From CAVYPR01 sp052145775 (GTDB lineage Bacteria > Actinomycetota > Acidimicrobiia > Acidimicrobiales > RAAP-2), in assembly GCA_052145775.1 (NCBI GenBank), contig JBKQNY010000195.1, positions 1 to 28,298 of the forward strand: 28,298 nucleotides of DNA, in the 5' to 3' direction. Of the stretch, positions 7,891 to 15,660 are shown piece by piece. The translations under genes were made by a program, and so were the position numbers. A model generated the notes under the pieces. That model was not told the origin of the DNA. It worked only from the letters and a program-made list of their open reading frames with translations, and made no database searches. Within the stretch, counting starts at the first letter, position 1. Every line of letters starts with the position of its first letter.

Positions 7891-7896
7891 TACTGT
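7891..7896 (+). promoter_or_regulatory. -10 element TACTGT of the beta-helix protein gene
   Basis: TACTGT fits TANNNT and would start transcription near 7903, giving a leader of ~25 nt that carries the ribosome binding site GAGGAG (7915-7920). A small GTGGC-GAA-GCCAC hairpin (7898-7910) covers the predicted 5' end of the mRNA. No -35 was recognised. Confidence 0.45.
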
Positions 7897-7927
7897 CGTG
7901 GCGAAGCCACCTACGAGGAGAGATGCG

Positions 7928-10900
7928 ATGCGTCATACGTCAAGGGTCCCTGCACGTCACGAAGGAGTCGGCCTCACCCGGTTGGCCGTCTGCGCGGTCA
8001 CCGTGCTGGGCACCGTCGGACTGCTGAGCGGCGTCGCCTTCGGGTCGGCCGCCAGCGCGTCCGCCCCGGCGGCGAGGGCCAAGGTGGCGTTCTTGCACCG
8101 GACGATCCCCCTGTCCACGGGGGCCCAGGCCGTCCCCAAGCGGGCCCAGGGCAAGCTCGGACATGCCGGCCCGGCGGTGAGCACCACCGCCGACATCCCC
8201 AAGGTGACAGCGGGCTCTCTGACCTTCACGGTGAACACGACGCATGATGCGGGGCTGGCCACACCGGGGTCGACCACATGCAAGGCCAGCACAGGGTCGT
8301 GCACGCTGCGCGCCGCGGTGGAGGCTTCGGACAACAACCGTGGCCATGTCAACACGCTCAACGTGCCGGCCGGCACCTACACACTCACCCTCGGCGTCCT
8401 GGCGATCACAAACTCGGTCATCATCAACGGGGCCGGCAGCGCGAGCACCGCGGTGAACGCCAACACACACTCCGAGGTTCTCGTCGTCTACACCAAAACA
8501 CCGAAGAACGCGGCGGCCGTCGACGTCAACGGGCTGACCCTCGAGCACGGCGTGAGCAGCACAAGCACGACAACAGATGGCGGCGTCATCTACCTCACAA
8601 GGGCCGCCCTCACCCTCTCGGGTGTCGCGGTGAGTCACGGCAAGGCCGAGGCTGGCGCCGGCATCTGGGTCGAAGGAGGAGCGCTGTGGACGGACGGCTC
8701 CACCACGTTCGCCACAAACTCGACCTTCACACCCACAACAGGTGCCGGCGGTGCCATCTTCAATGAAGAAGGCGCCGTGTTCCTCGGTGGCTCGACGCTC
8801 TCCAACAACAGCGCGGAGTACGGCGGGGCCGTCCTGCAGCTGGGCTCGATGATCTCCGAGGGCGTGACCTACTCGGGGAACGTCGCCGGTACCGGGGGTG
8901 GCGCGGTCTACAACGGTGGGCTGTTGTCCGACAGCGGGAGCACCTACAGCGGCGACTCCGTCAGCGGGAATGGCAGCACAGGGAACACCTTCGGCGGCGC
9001 CATCGACAACGTCTCCAACGCCTCAGTGTCGGGCGACACCTTCACCGGGACCACGAACCACGACACGACCCTGTCCGAAGAGCTCCACGGTGGGGTCCTC
9101 TTCAACGGGGCCCAGCTCACGGTCGACAACACCAAGGTCTCGGGCACGACGAACACCTGCGCCCACTGTGAAATTCTCGGCGGCGTCGTCTTCAGCGACG
9201 TCACAGGGACAGTGGACGAGAGCTCCCTCACGATCACAGGCCTCACCGTGACAGGGACGTCGAACGGCACAGCCTCGAGCAGTCCCGAGATCGTGGGTGG
9301 TGTCATCGACAACGATGAGAGCCACGCCACACTGGCCGGCCTCAACGTGTCGAACACGACCAACACCACCACAACAGACGGGGTGTTCGGGTCTGTCATC
9401 GCTCAGGATGACTGGACCCAGATCTTCGGGTCGACGATCAGCGGCACGACCGACACCTTCCCAAAGAGCGGCGGGGTGCTCGGCGTGGTGGCGGGTGAGT
9501 CCTCGTTCCAGATCACAGGATTGAGCATCTCGGGCACGACCATCACCGCCGCCGGAGGTGGCGAGATCTCCGGCGGCCTCGTCGTCGACACATCCAGCAC
9601 GATCGGCCACGTGACCGTGTCGGACACCTCGATCTCCATCGCCGCCGGCGAGGTCTCCGGCGGTGGGCTCGAAACGGACGGGACCGTGGGGGTCACCGAC
9701 ACCTCGGTCTTGAACACCACCATCCACGACGGCGGGAAGACAACGACAAGCTTCGTCGGAGGGGGCGGCTGGGCCAGCGAAGGTAGCCTCACCGCCAACG
9801 GCGACCAGGTGCTCGGCACCACCATCACAACGGGGACAACCGTCTACGGCGGGGCGTTCGCAACGAGCACAGGTGGTGCCAACGTCACAAACTCCACCTT
9901 CGCCCAGACCACGGTGACCGAGACCGGCAAAGGCAACGTCTACGGCGCGGCCGTGGGCTTCACAGCCGGCGGGGTCTTCACCAACGTGACGATGGACACA
10001 ACGACCACCAAGGCCCCGGCCACAGCGATCAACTCGGTGGTCGACGTTGACGGTCCGGTGCAGCTCACCAACGACACGGTTGCCAACAACACGGTCGCCA
10101 CCTCCACAGGCGGGGCCTTCAACGCTCCGGCGGGCGGCCTGGTGCTGACAGCGACAGTTCCGGTGGCGGTGAAGAACACCATCGTGGCCACCACCCCGTC
10201 GACAGCCAGCTGCGACACGGCCGGTCACGCAGGGGCCATCGTCTCGGCCGGCGGGAACATCGACGGCGGGCTCTCCTGCAGGTTCAACCAGCCCTCGGAC
10301 CAGTACGCCACCAACCCCATGGTGAACCCGGTGGCCAACAACTCGGGTCCCGTGGAGACCGCGTCGCTCGTGGCCGGGAGCCCGGCCATCGGCCGGGGCG
10401 TGACAGCGGGGGCACCGTCGACCGACGCCCGGGGCGTGCCCCGCCCCAAGGGCCAGATCGACGTGGGCGCCTTCCAGGCCTCCAACCGGGGCTACTGGAT
10501 GGTGGGCTCTGACGGGGGCATCTTCACCTTCGGCACAGCCGGCTTCCACGGGTCAGAGGGCGGCGTGACCCTGAACGCCCCGGTGGTCGGCATGGCGGTC
10601 ACCCCGACAGGCGGCGGCTACTGGGAGGTGGCCGCCGACGGCGGGGTCTTCACCTTCGGCAACGCCACCTACTACGGCTCGATGGGCTCCAAGCACCTGA
10701 ACGCACCGGTGGTGGGCATGGCGGCCGCCCCCACAGGCAAGGGCTACTGGCTGGTGGCCTCCGACGGCGGGATCTTCGCCTTCGGGTCGGCCCTCTTCCA
10801 CGGCTCCAAGGGCGGCCAGCACCTGAACGCCCCGGTGGTGGGCATCGCCGCCGACCCCACGGGCAACGGCTACTGGGAGGTGGCCTCCGACGGCGGGATC

Positions 10901-11248
10901 TTCAACTACGGCTCGGCCGGGTTCTTCGGCTCCAAGGGGGGCCAGCACCTGAACGCCCCGGTGGTGGGTGTCTCGCCCGCCCCCACAGGCGACGGCTACT
11001 GGGAGGTGGCCTCCGACGGCGGGGTCTTCAACTACGGCCCGGGCGCCGGGTTCTTCGGCTCCAAGGGCGGCCAGCACCTGAACGCCCCCATGGTCGCCAT
11101 CGCCGGCACCCCCACAGGCCAGGGCTACTGGGAGTTCGCCTCTGACGGCGGGGTCTTCACCTACGGCTCGGCCACCTTCTTGGGCTCGATGGGGGGCACG
11201 ACCCTCAACGCCCCGGTGGTCGGTGGGGCCGCCCTCACGAGGGTCTAG
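7928..11248 (+). CDS. Secreted beta-helix protein with CSLREA-like motif and six C-terminal 42-residue repeats
   Basis: The 1106-residue protein is predicted to be exported. It has a basic N-terminus, a hydrophobic core (LTRLAVCAVTVLGTVGLL) and an Ala-rich cleavage region by residue ~50. Residues ~99-130 contain FTVNTT...CTLRAAVEASDNN, similar to the CSLREA motif. Residues ~130-750 are Thr/Ser/Gly/Asn-rich imperfect strands, consistent with a right-handed parallel beta-helix. Residues ~750-850 (NTIVA, NSGPVETASLVAGSPAIGRG, RPKGQIDVGAFQ) resemble a choice-of-anchor Q region. Residues 855-1106 are six repeats (separate entry). No LPXTG or C-terminal membrane anchor is seen. ATG 7928 is chosen for GAGGAG 7 nt upstream. 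Thr codons are unusual, with about 46 ACA and no ACT. It may be a surface or extracellular carbohydrate-interacting protein; ligand and function are unknown. Confidence 0.85.
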   Translation: MRHTSRVPARHEGVGLTRLAVCAVTVLGTVGLLSGVAFGSAASASAPAARAKVAFLHRTIPLSTGAQAVPKRAQGKLGHAGPAVSTTADIPKVTAGSLTFTVNTTHDAGLATPGSTTCKASTGSCTLRAAVEASDNNRGHVNTLNVPAGTYTLTLGVLAITNSVIINGAGSASTAVNANTHSEVLVVYTKTPKNAAAVDVNGLTLEHGVSSTSTTTDGGVIYLTRAALTLSGVAVSHGKAEAGAGIWVEGGALWTDGSTTFATNSTFTPTTGAGGAIFNEEGAVFLGGSTLSNNSAEYGGAVLQLGSMISEGVTYSGNVAGTGGGAVYNGGLLSDSGSTYSGDSVSGNGSTGNTFGGAIDNVSNASVSGDTFTGTTNHDTTLSEELHGGVLFNGAQLTVDNTKVSGTTNTCAHCEILGGVVFSDVTGTVDESSLTITGLTVTGTSNGTASSSPEIVGGVIDNDESHATLAGLNVSNTTNTTTTDGVFGSVIAQDDWTQIFGSTISGTTDTFPKSGGVLGVVAGESSFQITGLSISGTTITAAGGGEISGGLVVDTSSTIGHVTVSDTSISIAAGEVSGGGLETDGTVGVTDTSVLNTTIHDGGKTTTSFVGGGGWASEGSLTANGDQVLGTTITTGTTVYGGAFATSTGGANVTNSTFAQTTVTETGKGNVYGAAVGFTAGGVFTNVTMDTTTTKAPATAINSVVDVDGPVQLTNDTVANNTVATSTGGAFNAPAGGLVLTATVPVAVKNTIVATTPSTASCDTAGHAGAIVSAGGNIDGGLSCRFNQPSDQYATNPMVNPVANNSGPVETASLVAGSPAIGRGVTAGAPSTDARGVPRPKGQIDVGAFQASNRGYWMVGSDGGIFTFGTAGFHGSEGGVTLNAPVVGMAVTPTGGGYWEVAADGGVFTFGNATYYGSMGSKHLNAPVVGMAAAPTGKGYWLVASDGGIFAFGSALFHGSKGGQHLNAPVVGIAADPTGNGYWEVASDGGIFNYGSAGFFGSKGGQHLNAPVVGVSPAPTGDGYWEVASDGGVFNYGPGAGFFGSKGGQHLNAPMVAIAGTPTGQGYWEFASDGGVFTYGSATFLGSMGGTTLNAPVVGGAALTRV
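10490..11248 (+). repeat. Six tandem 126-nt (42-residue) repeats encoding GYW-x-VASDGGIF units
   Basis: Repeats begin at GGC codons at 10490, 10616, 10742, 10868, 10994 and 11123. The period is 126 nt, except for one extra codon in the fifth copy. Each encodes GYW.(V/F)(A/G)SDGG(I/V)F.(F/Y)G followed by HLNAPVVG-type strands and PTG. Copies 3-5 are the most alike. This repeat type recurs in actinobacterial secreted proteins and resembles short beta-propeller or beta-prism blades; six copies could close a ring. Confidence 0.92.
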
Positions 11249-11262
11249 GAACTGCGGCGTCT

Positions 11263-11299
11263 GCCAACGCCCGCCGCCACACTGGCGGCGGGCGTTGGC
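11263..11299 (+). terminator. Perfect 16-bp hairpin terminator after the beta-helix gene
   Basis: GCCAACGCCCGCCGCC (11263-11278) pairs perfectly with 11284-11299 across the loop ACACT. The hairpin starts 14 nt after the stop codon. No T-tract follows, as is common for actinobacterial intrinsic terminators. It isolates the gene from the enoyl-CoA hydratase gene. Confidence 0.75.
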
Positions 11300-11319
11300 G
11301 GGGCCGGCGGCACCGGCCC

Positions 11320-11325
11320 TAGGGT
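11320..11325 (+). promoter_or_regulatory. -10 element TAGGGT of the enoyl-CoA hydratase gene
   Basis: TAGGGT fits TANNNT and predicts a start near 11332, ~22 nt before GTG 11354. The alternative GTG at 11324 lies inside this hexamer and would not be transcribed. Confidence 0.45.
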
Positions 11326-11353
11326 GGCGCCCCTGGAGCGAGAGGAGGCCCAG

Positions 11354-12136
11354 GTGGACACCCTGCTGATCGAGCGCGCCGACGGTGTGGTGACGGTCAC
11401 CATGAACCGTCCGGAGCGCAAGAACGCCGCCAACGCCGTGATGCTGACCGAGCTGCGGGACACCTTCGAGGCGGTCGAGCGCAACGCCGACGACCGGGTG
11501 CTCGTGCTGACCGGGGCCGGCGGGGCCTTCTGCTCGGGGGCCGACCTCGGGGACCCCGATGGCCCGGCCTCCAACAACGGCGTGCCCGGCCTGGTGCGCA
11601 TGCGCCGGCTGGGGGACGTGGCGCTCTCGCTTCACCGGATGACCAAGCCGGCCATCGCCAAGGTCGACGGGGTGGCGGTGGGCGCGGGGTTCAGTCTGGC
11701 CCTCGGCTGCGACCTGGTGGTGGCCTCGGACCGGGCCCGCTTCTCCATGATCTTCTCCCGGCGCGGCCTCTCGCTCGACAACGGGGCCTCCTGGTTGCTG
11801 CCCCGCCTCATCGGGCTGGCCAGGGCGAAGGAGGTGGCCCTCTTCGGGGAGATGCTCGACGCCGCCGAGGCGGAGCGGCTGGGGCTCGTCAACCGCGTCG
11901 TGCCCGAGGTCGAGATCGATAAGTTCGTGGACGGCTGGGCGGCCACCCTGGCCGCCGGCCCGCCCCTCGCCCTCTCGTCGACCAAGATGCTGCTCAACCA
12001 GTCGTTCTCCTCATCGATGGCCGAGGCGGTCGAGCACGAGGCCCGCTGCCAGGCGGTGAACTTCGAGACCGACGACCTCGCCGAGGCCCTGGCGGCCTTC
12101 AAGGAGAAGCGGGACCCGCGCTTTTCTGGCCGCTGA
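11354..12136 (+). CDS. Enoyl-CoA hydratase/isomerase family protein
   Basis: This crotonase-fold enzyme acts on acyl-CoA thioesters, probably in fatty acid or aromatic acid breakdown. The 260-residue product has the N-terminal VTVTMNRPERKNA, the oxyanion-hole strands AFCSGADL (residues 58-65) and VDGVAVGAGFSLALGCDL (104-121), and SLDNGASWLLPRLIG (~140). Asp142 there matches the PaaG-type isomerase position rather than the Glu of classic hydratases, so a 2,3-/1,2-isomerase-like activity is possible. The start is GTG 11354, with AGGAGG at 11343-11348, 5 nt upstream. It stands alone between the hairpin and the NfeD/SPFH unit. Family is certain; substrate is not. Confidence 0.92.
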   Translation: MDTLLIERADGVVTVTMNRPERKNAANAVMLTELRDTFEAVERNADDRVLVLTGAGGAFCSGADLGDPDGPASNNGVPGLVRMRRLGDVALSLHRMTKPAIAKVDGVAVGAGFSLALGCDLVVASDRARFSMIFSRRGLSLDNGASWLLPRLIGLARAKEVALFGEMLDAAEAERLGLVNRVVPEVEIDKFVDGWAATLAAGPPLALSSTKMLLNQSFSSSMAEAVEHEARCQAVNFETDDLAEALAAFKEKRDPRFSGR

Positions 12137-12168
12137 GCGGCGACGCCACGGCGCAGGTGATTCGGCCG

Positions 12169-12174
12169 TATAGT
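12169..12174 (+). promoter_or_regulatory. -10 element TATAGT of the NfeD-like/SPFH operon
   Basis: TATAGT is a near-consensus -10 in the 127-nt gap after the enoyl-CoA hydratase gene. It predicts a start near 12181 and a leader of ~83 nt. No matching -35 was seen at the expected distance. Confidence 0.5.
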
Positions 12175-12263
12175 CGCTGGCAGGAGCGGACGTCGACGCC
12201 GCGGCCGGGCGGATGCCCCGCCACCGGTTCATCGTCCGACCAGCGCCGGAGGGAGGTGCCCGC

Positions 12264-12473
12264 ATGCTGAACGGAGTCCAGGGCATGGTCGGCGAGACGG
12301 CCCTGGTGACCAAGGAGATCGCCGGCGCCCACCACCCGGGCACGATCCGCGCCCGCGGCGAAGAGTGGCTGGCCATCCCCCTCGACCCCTCTGAGACGAT
12401 CGGGACCGGGACCAACGTGGTGGTGGCCGACGTCGAGCGCGGGTTACTCGTGGTCTACGCGGCGGACGACTAG
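12264..12473 (+). CDS. Small NfeD C-terminal-domain (OB-fold) protein
   Basis: The 69-residue protein matches the soluble C-terminal OB-like domain of NfeD proteins: GMVGETALVTKEI, GTIRARGEEWLAIP, IGTGTNVVVADVERGLLVVYA. The usual N-terminal serine protease domain and membrane segments are absent. ATG 12264 is chosen for the strong GGGAGGTG at 12251-12258; a longer reading upstream lacks such support. The SPFH gene follows after 27 nt. NfeD and SPFH proteins are encoded together in many prokaryotes and act as partners in membrane microdomains, so this is probably the soluble partner of the downstream protein. Confidence 0.82.
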   Translation: MLNGVQGMVGETALVTKEIAGAHHPGTIRARGEEWLAIPLDPSETIGTGTNVVVADVERGLLVVYAADD

Positions 12474-12500
12474 CCGCACCCCAACAGAGAAGGAGCCCAC

Positions 12501-13511
12501 ATGATCGAAAGCGCAGACGGAGCAGTGTTCGGGGCGGTGGTGGCGATCATCGTGGTGGGCGGGATCCTGGTGGCCCTGTTCGTCATCGCCGCCGTCAAGA
12601 TCGTCCAGCAGGGCAGCGTGGGGGTGGTCAAGCGGTTCGGAGAGTACAAAGTCGTCCGCCAGCCGGGCATGCACGTGCTCGTACCGCTGGTCGACCGCAT
12701 GGACAAGGTCGACATGCGCGAGTTCCCGATGACCGGCGACCAGCAGGCGGTGATCACCAAGGACAACGTGTCGCTGTGGGTGAGCGCCACCATCTTCTGC
12801 CAGGTGATCGACGTGAGGGCGGCCCTCTTCGAGATCGCCGACTACATCCTGGCCGTCGACCAGCTCTCGCGCACCGCCTTGCGGGCGGTCTTCGGCGAGC
12901 TGACCCTGGACCAGTCGCTCTCCGAGCGCGAGACGATCAACACCCGTATGCAGGACCACATGGCCGACGCCGCCATGAAGTGGGGGGTGCGCCTGAACCG
13001 GATCGAGATCCTCGACATCACCCCGCCCAACAACGTCCTCCAGGCGATGTCCGAGCAGAAGGAGGCCGAGCAGCACAAGCGGGCCGCCATCTTGAAGTCC
13101 GAGGGCGAGCAGCAGGCGGCCATCAACAGCGCCGGCGGGCGCAAGCAGGCCGCCGTGCTGGAGGCCGAGGGCGCCAAGCAGGCGGTCATCCTGGCCGCCG
13201 AGGGGCAAATGAAGGCGCTCGTGCTCCAGGCCGAGGGCGAGAAGAAGGCCCGCCAGCTCCGCGGCGAGGGCGAGGCGGCGGCCCTCACCGCCATCGACAC
13301 GTCGCTGGTGAAGCCCAACACCCTGGCCGTGCTCCAGCTGCGGGCGCTGCAGGACATTGCCTCCTCGCCGAACTCCAAGGTCGTCGTCCCCTACCAGGCG
13401 GCCGGCCTCGTCGGCGGGGCCGAGGTCCTGGTCGAGGCGCTGAAGGGCGCCGGCGGGCCGGCCACGCCGACCAGCAACGGGGCGTCGATGGCCCCGCCCG
13501 CCGCCGGCTGA
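12501..13511 (+). CDS. SPFH/Band 7 (stomatin-like) membrane protein
   Basis: The 336-residue protein has one N-terminal membrane segment (~9-31) and an SPFH domain (~32-190: VGVVKRFGEYKVVRQPGMHVLVPLVDRMDKVDMRE, ALRAVFGELTLDQSLSERE, WGVRLNRIEILDI). A long coiled coil with repeated Ala-Glu-Gly units (KAAxLxAEGxxQA, ~195-265) and a C-terminal region with NSKVVVPYQ follow. This is the stomatin/slipin architecture; such proteins form oligomeric cages or rings on the membrane. AAGGAG at 12490-12495 supports ATG 12501. It forms a unit with the upstream NfeD-like gene and converges with the minus-strand gene 12 nt downstream. Confidence 0.93.
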   Translation: MIESADGAVFGAVVAIIVVGGILVALFVIAAVKIVQQGSVGVVKRFGEYKVVRQPGMHVLVPLVDRMDKVDMREFPMTGDQQAVITKDNVSLWVSATIFCQVIDVRAALFEIADYILAVDQLSRTALRAVFGELTLDQSLSERETINTRMQDHMADAAMKWGVRLNRIEILDITPPNNVLQAMSEQKEAEQHKRAAILKSEGEQQAAINSAGGRKQAAVLEAEGAKQAVILAAEGQMKALVLQAEGEKKARQLRGEGEAAALTAIDTSLVKPNTLAVLQLRALQDIASSPNSKVVVPYQAAGLVGGAEVLVEALKGAGGPATPTSNGASMAPPAAG

Positions 13512-13523
13512 GGCGGCCGCCCG

Positions 13524-15497
13524 CTACGACCTCCCGGCCACGCAGCGGTTGAGGGCCTGGGGGAGGGGCGCACCGGCCCGGACCGGACCGAGTGAGACGG
13601 CCGACCCCGTGCAGAAGGCCAGTCGCTGGGCCGCGGCCTCGGCGTGGTAGGGGAGGGCCAGCGGCCGGGCCCTGAGGTCCCACACCCAGGCCCGGTCCTG
13701 GACGACCGGCGGCCGGCCGGTGGCCGCCGTGAACACCGCCGCCGCATCGGCCGGCAGGCCACCGCGGTTGGTGACTACGACGTAGGCGGCCCCCCAGGAC
13801 CGAAGTGCCGCCCGCAGGTGCCGCAGCCCGACGGCCGACACGGCCGGTACGGTGCCCGGCGGCCCCGGGGGCAGGGTGAGATCGACCAGGGTGCGTACCG
13901 CCGAGGCCGGCGGCCCGGTGCCGATGACCCCTCCGCTTGGGCCGGGCACCTTCACGTACCCGCCGGCCAGACGGAAGCGCATCCCGTCGTCGGCCTGCCA
14001 GAGCATCGGCTGGGACGTGAGGGAGGCGGAGGCCGGGAACGGGTAGGTGACGACCACCGATCCTGGGGGGACGGCGGTGGCCGCCGTGGTGAACCACCGT
14101 GGCGGGTGGACGTGCTGGACCGACAGGGGGGCGTCGTAGAGGCGCCAGACCGGGACGGCCACCAGGGCCACCACGGCGGCGATCAGGACGGCCCGGCCAA
14201 CCCCCACCATCGCCCAGAACGCGGTCTTGGACAGCGCGTCGAGCCCGACAGCCACGAGGAGGGCCACGGCCAGGTCGACCACGGCGGCGAAGTGGATGGC
14301 GCTGACGTCGTCGAGGACCGGGAGGTTCGTGAACCAGCCCCAGGGCAGCCACCGGCTGACCATCTCGTGGCCCGGTCCGGGCCAGAAGAGGTCGCCCCAC
14401 GACAGGACCGTGCAGACCACGGCCACCAGCGCCAGCAGCCAGGCGGAGCGGCGGCGCCAGGCCAGGGCCAGCGCTCCCCCGGCCGCCACCAGCACGCCGA
14501 AGCCCAGGAACTGCACCTGCGGACCTTGCAGCACCCCGGGGAGGACCGCCTGCCGCCAGGGCCCCGCGCTCCACAACTCCCAGGCCTGGGCCACGAAGAT
14601 CCCGTGCAGGCTGCCCCACACGGCGCCGTGGATGTGGTCGTCGCCGGCCAGGAGGTCCCACGCCGGGAGGGCGAGGAGGACCGCCGTGGCCAAGGCCGCG
14701 AACCCCAGGGCGCGGGCGGCGAACGGGAACGCCAGCGCGGCCCGCGAGGGGTCCAGGGCGGCGGCCAGGGCCACGCCGATGGTGGCCGCCACCACCACGA
14801 TGACGAGGATCTCGGGCGAGACCAGGAACTGCCCCAGCAGCAGGAGGCCCAGTGCCGTGCCGCACCACAGCGGCGTCCACCGCTGGCGGACCAGGATCTC
14901 GTGGAGCACCACGAACACCAGCGGAGGGAAGACCAGCAGGCCGGTGGAGAGGTGGCCCAGAGCCACGGACTCGACGACGAAGGGGGTGTAGCCGAAGGCG
15001 AACCCGGCCACCCACCACGCCACCGGCCAGGTGGAGAGCCGACGGCTGGCCACCCAGCACCCCCACGCGCTCAGGCCGGGGGCGAGCGTCAGGGCCAGGG
15101 TGGTCGCCACGAAAGGGCCGAGCGCCCAGGTCACCGGGGCCAGCGCCAGCCCCGCCAGGGGAGCGCTGGCGTTGGCAAGGAGGTTCACCCCCCCGGGCGG
15201 CCAGAGCCACGTGGTGGAGAAGGGGTCGAGGCCGTGGGCCAGCGCGTAGGCGGGCCAGGCCACGAACCAGACCTGCTGCCCGGGGTCCTGACAACTGCAG
15301 CGCACCGTCGACGCGGCGCCGCCGGACCAGGCCCGCCACCACAGGACGACCGCTGGCACGGTGAAGACGGCGAGCACGCCGAGGTGGACACCGAGCCGGC
15401 GCAGCCACCGCGGGACGCCCCGCGCCCCCGAGGCCGCGTCGGGATCCGGGGGCTCGGCCGAGGAGGGATCGGCCGCTACGAAGAGGTCGACGGCCAT
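13524..15497 (-). CDS. Multi-pass membrane protein, GT-C-like, fourth member of the local paralogous family
   Basis: The 657-residue protein has an N-terminal membrane helix (~36-54), then CSCQDPG (Cys67, Cys69, Asp71), WFVAWPAYALAHGLDPF, about ten further hydrophobic helices, and a C-terminal extracytoplasmic domain of ~200 residues (VVVTYPFP, LWQADDGMRF, WGAAYVVVTNRGG, DRAWVWDLR). It is clearly homologous to the three tandem plus-strand proteins near the window end, sharing NLLANAS/NLLSNTS, PLAPVTW, TLALTLAP/NVASTLAP and the C-terminal FCTGSAV...RC Cys pair. The layout, with an acidic residue in the first outer loop, many helices and a C-terminal outer domain, resembles GT-C glycosyltransferases that use lipid-linked sugars. 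That is inference, as no known subfamily was recognised. The start is ATG 15497. Confidence 0.8.
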   Translation of the reverse strand: MAVDLFVAADPSSAEPPDPDAASGARGVPRWLRRLGVHLGVLAVFTVPAVVLWWRAWSGGAASTVRCSCQDPGQQVWFVAWPAYALAHGLDPFSTTWLWPPGGVNLLANASAPLAGLALAPVTWALGPFVATTLALTLAPGLSAWGCWVASRRLSTWPVAWWVAGFAFGYTPFVVESVALGHLSTGLLVFPPLVFVVLHEILVRQRWTPLWCGTALGLLLLGQFLVSPEILVIVVVAATIGVALAAALDPSRAALAFPFAARALGFAALATAVLLALPAWDLLAGDDHIHGAVWGSLHGIFVAQAWELWSAGPWRQAVLPGVLQGPQVQFLGFGVLVAAGGALALAWRRRSAWLLALVAVVCTVLSWGDLFWPGPGHEMVSRWLPWGWFTNLPVLDDVSAIHFAAVVDLAVALLVAVGLDALSKTAFWAMVGVGRAVLIAAVVALVAVPVWRLYDAPLSVQHVHPPRWFTTAATAVPPGSVVVTYPFPASASLTSQPMLWQADDGMRFRLAGGYVKVPGPSGGVIGTGPPASAVRTLVDLTLPPGPPGTVPAVSAVGLRHLRAALRSWGAAYVVVTNRGGLPADAAAVFTAATGRPPVVQDRAWVWDLRARPLALPYHAEAAAQRLAFCTGSAVSLGPVRAGAPLPQALNRCVAGRS

Positions 15498-15609
15498 GGT
15501 TCGCGCATCCCCATCGTGGGCGACCTCCGTAGCTCCGCGGTCTGCCAGGTTTCTAGCAGCAGGCGAACCCCCTGGCCGATCGCCATCGATGCGGGGGTCG
15601 GGGCGCCGT

Positions 15610-15615
15610 TACGAT
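15610..15615 (+). promoter_or_regulatory. -10 element TACGAT of the aldo/keto reductase gene
   Basis: TACGAT fits TANNNT within the 163-nt divergent region between the minus-strand membrane protein and the reductase. It predicts a leader of ~39 nt carrying GGGAG (15646-15650). Nothing else was recognised in this gap. Confidence 0.4.
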
Positions 15616-15660
15616 GGCGTAAGCCACCCGAGCGGGCCGGGCGATGGGAGACGAGCGTCC

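Noticed and set aside
5018..7936. 972-codon minus-strand open frame opposite rpsP to DUF2469
   Set aside because: It is antisense to a whole well-identified operon and has no protein-like motifs.
12107..12125. AAGCG/CGCTT stem followed by TTTT near the enoyl-CoA hydratase end
   Set aside because: It lies inside the coding sequence before the stop, has only 5 bp, and the T-run belongs to normal codons.
15498..15660. Search for a -10/-35 pair for the minus-strand membrane protein gene
   Set aside because: No convincing TANNNT at a suitable distance from ATG 15497 was seen on that strand.
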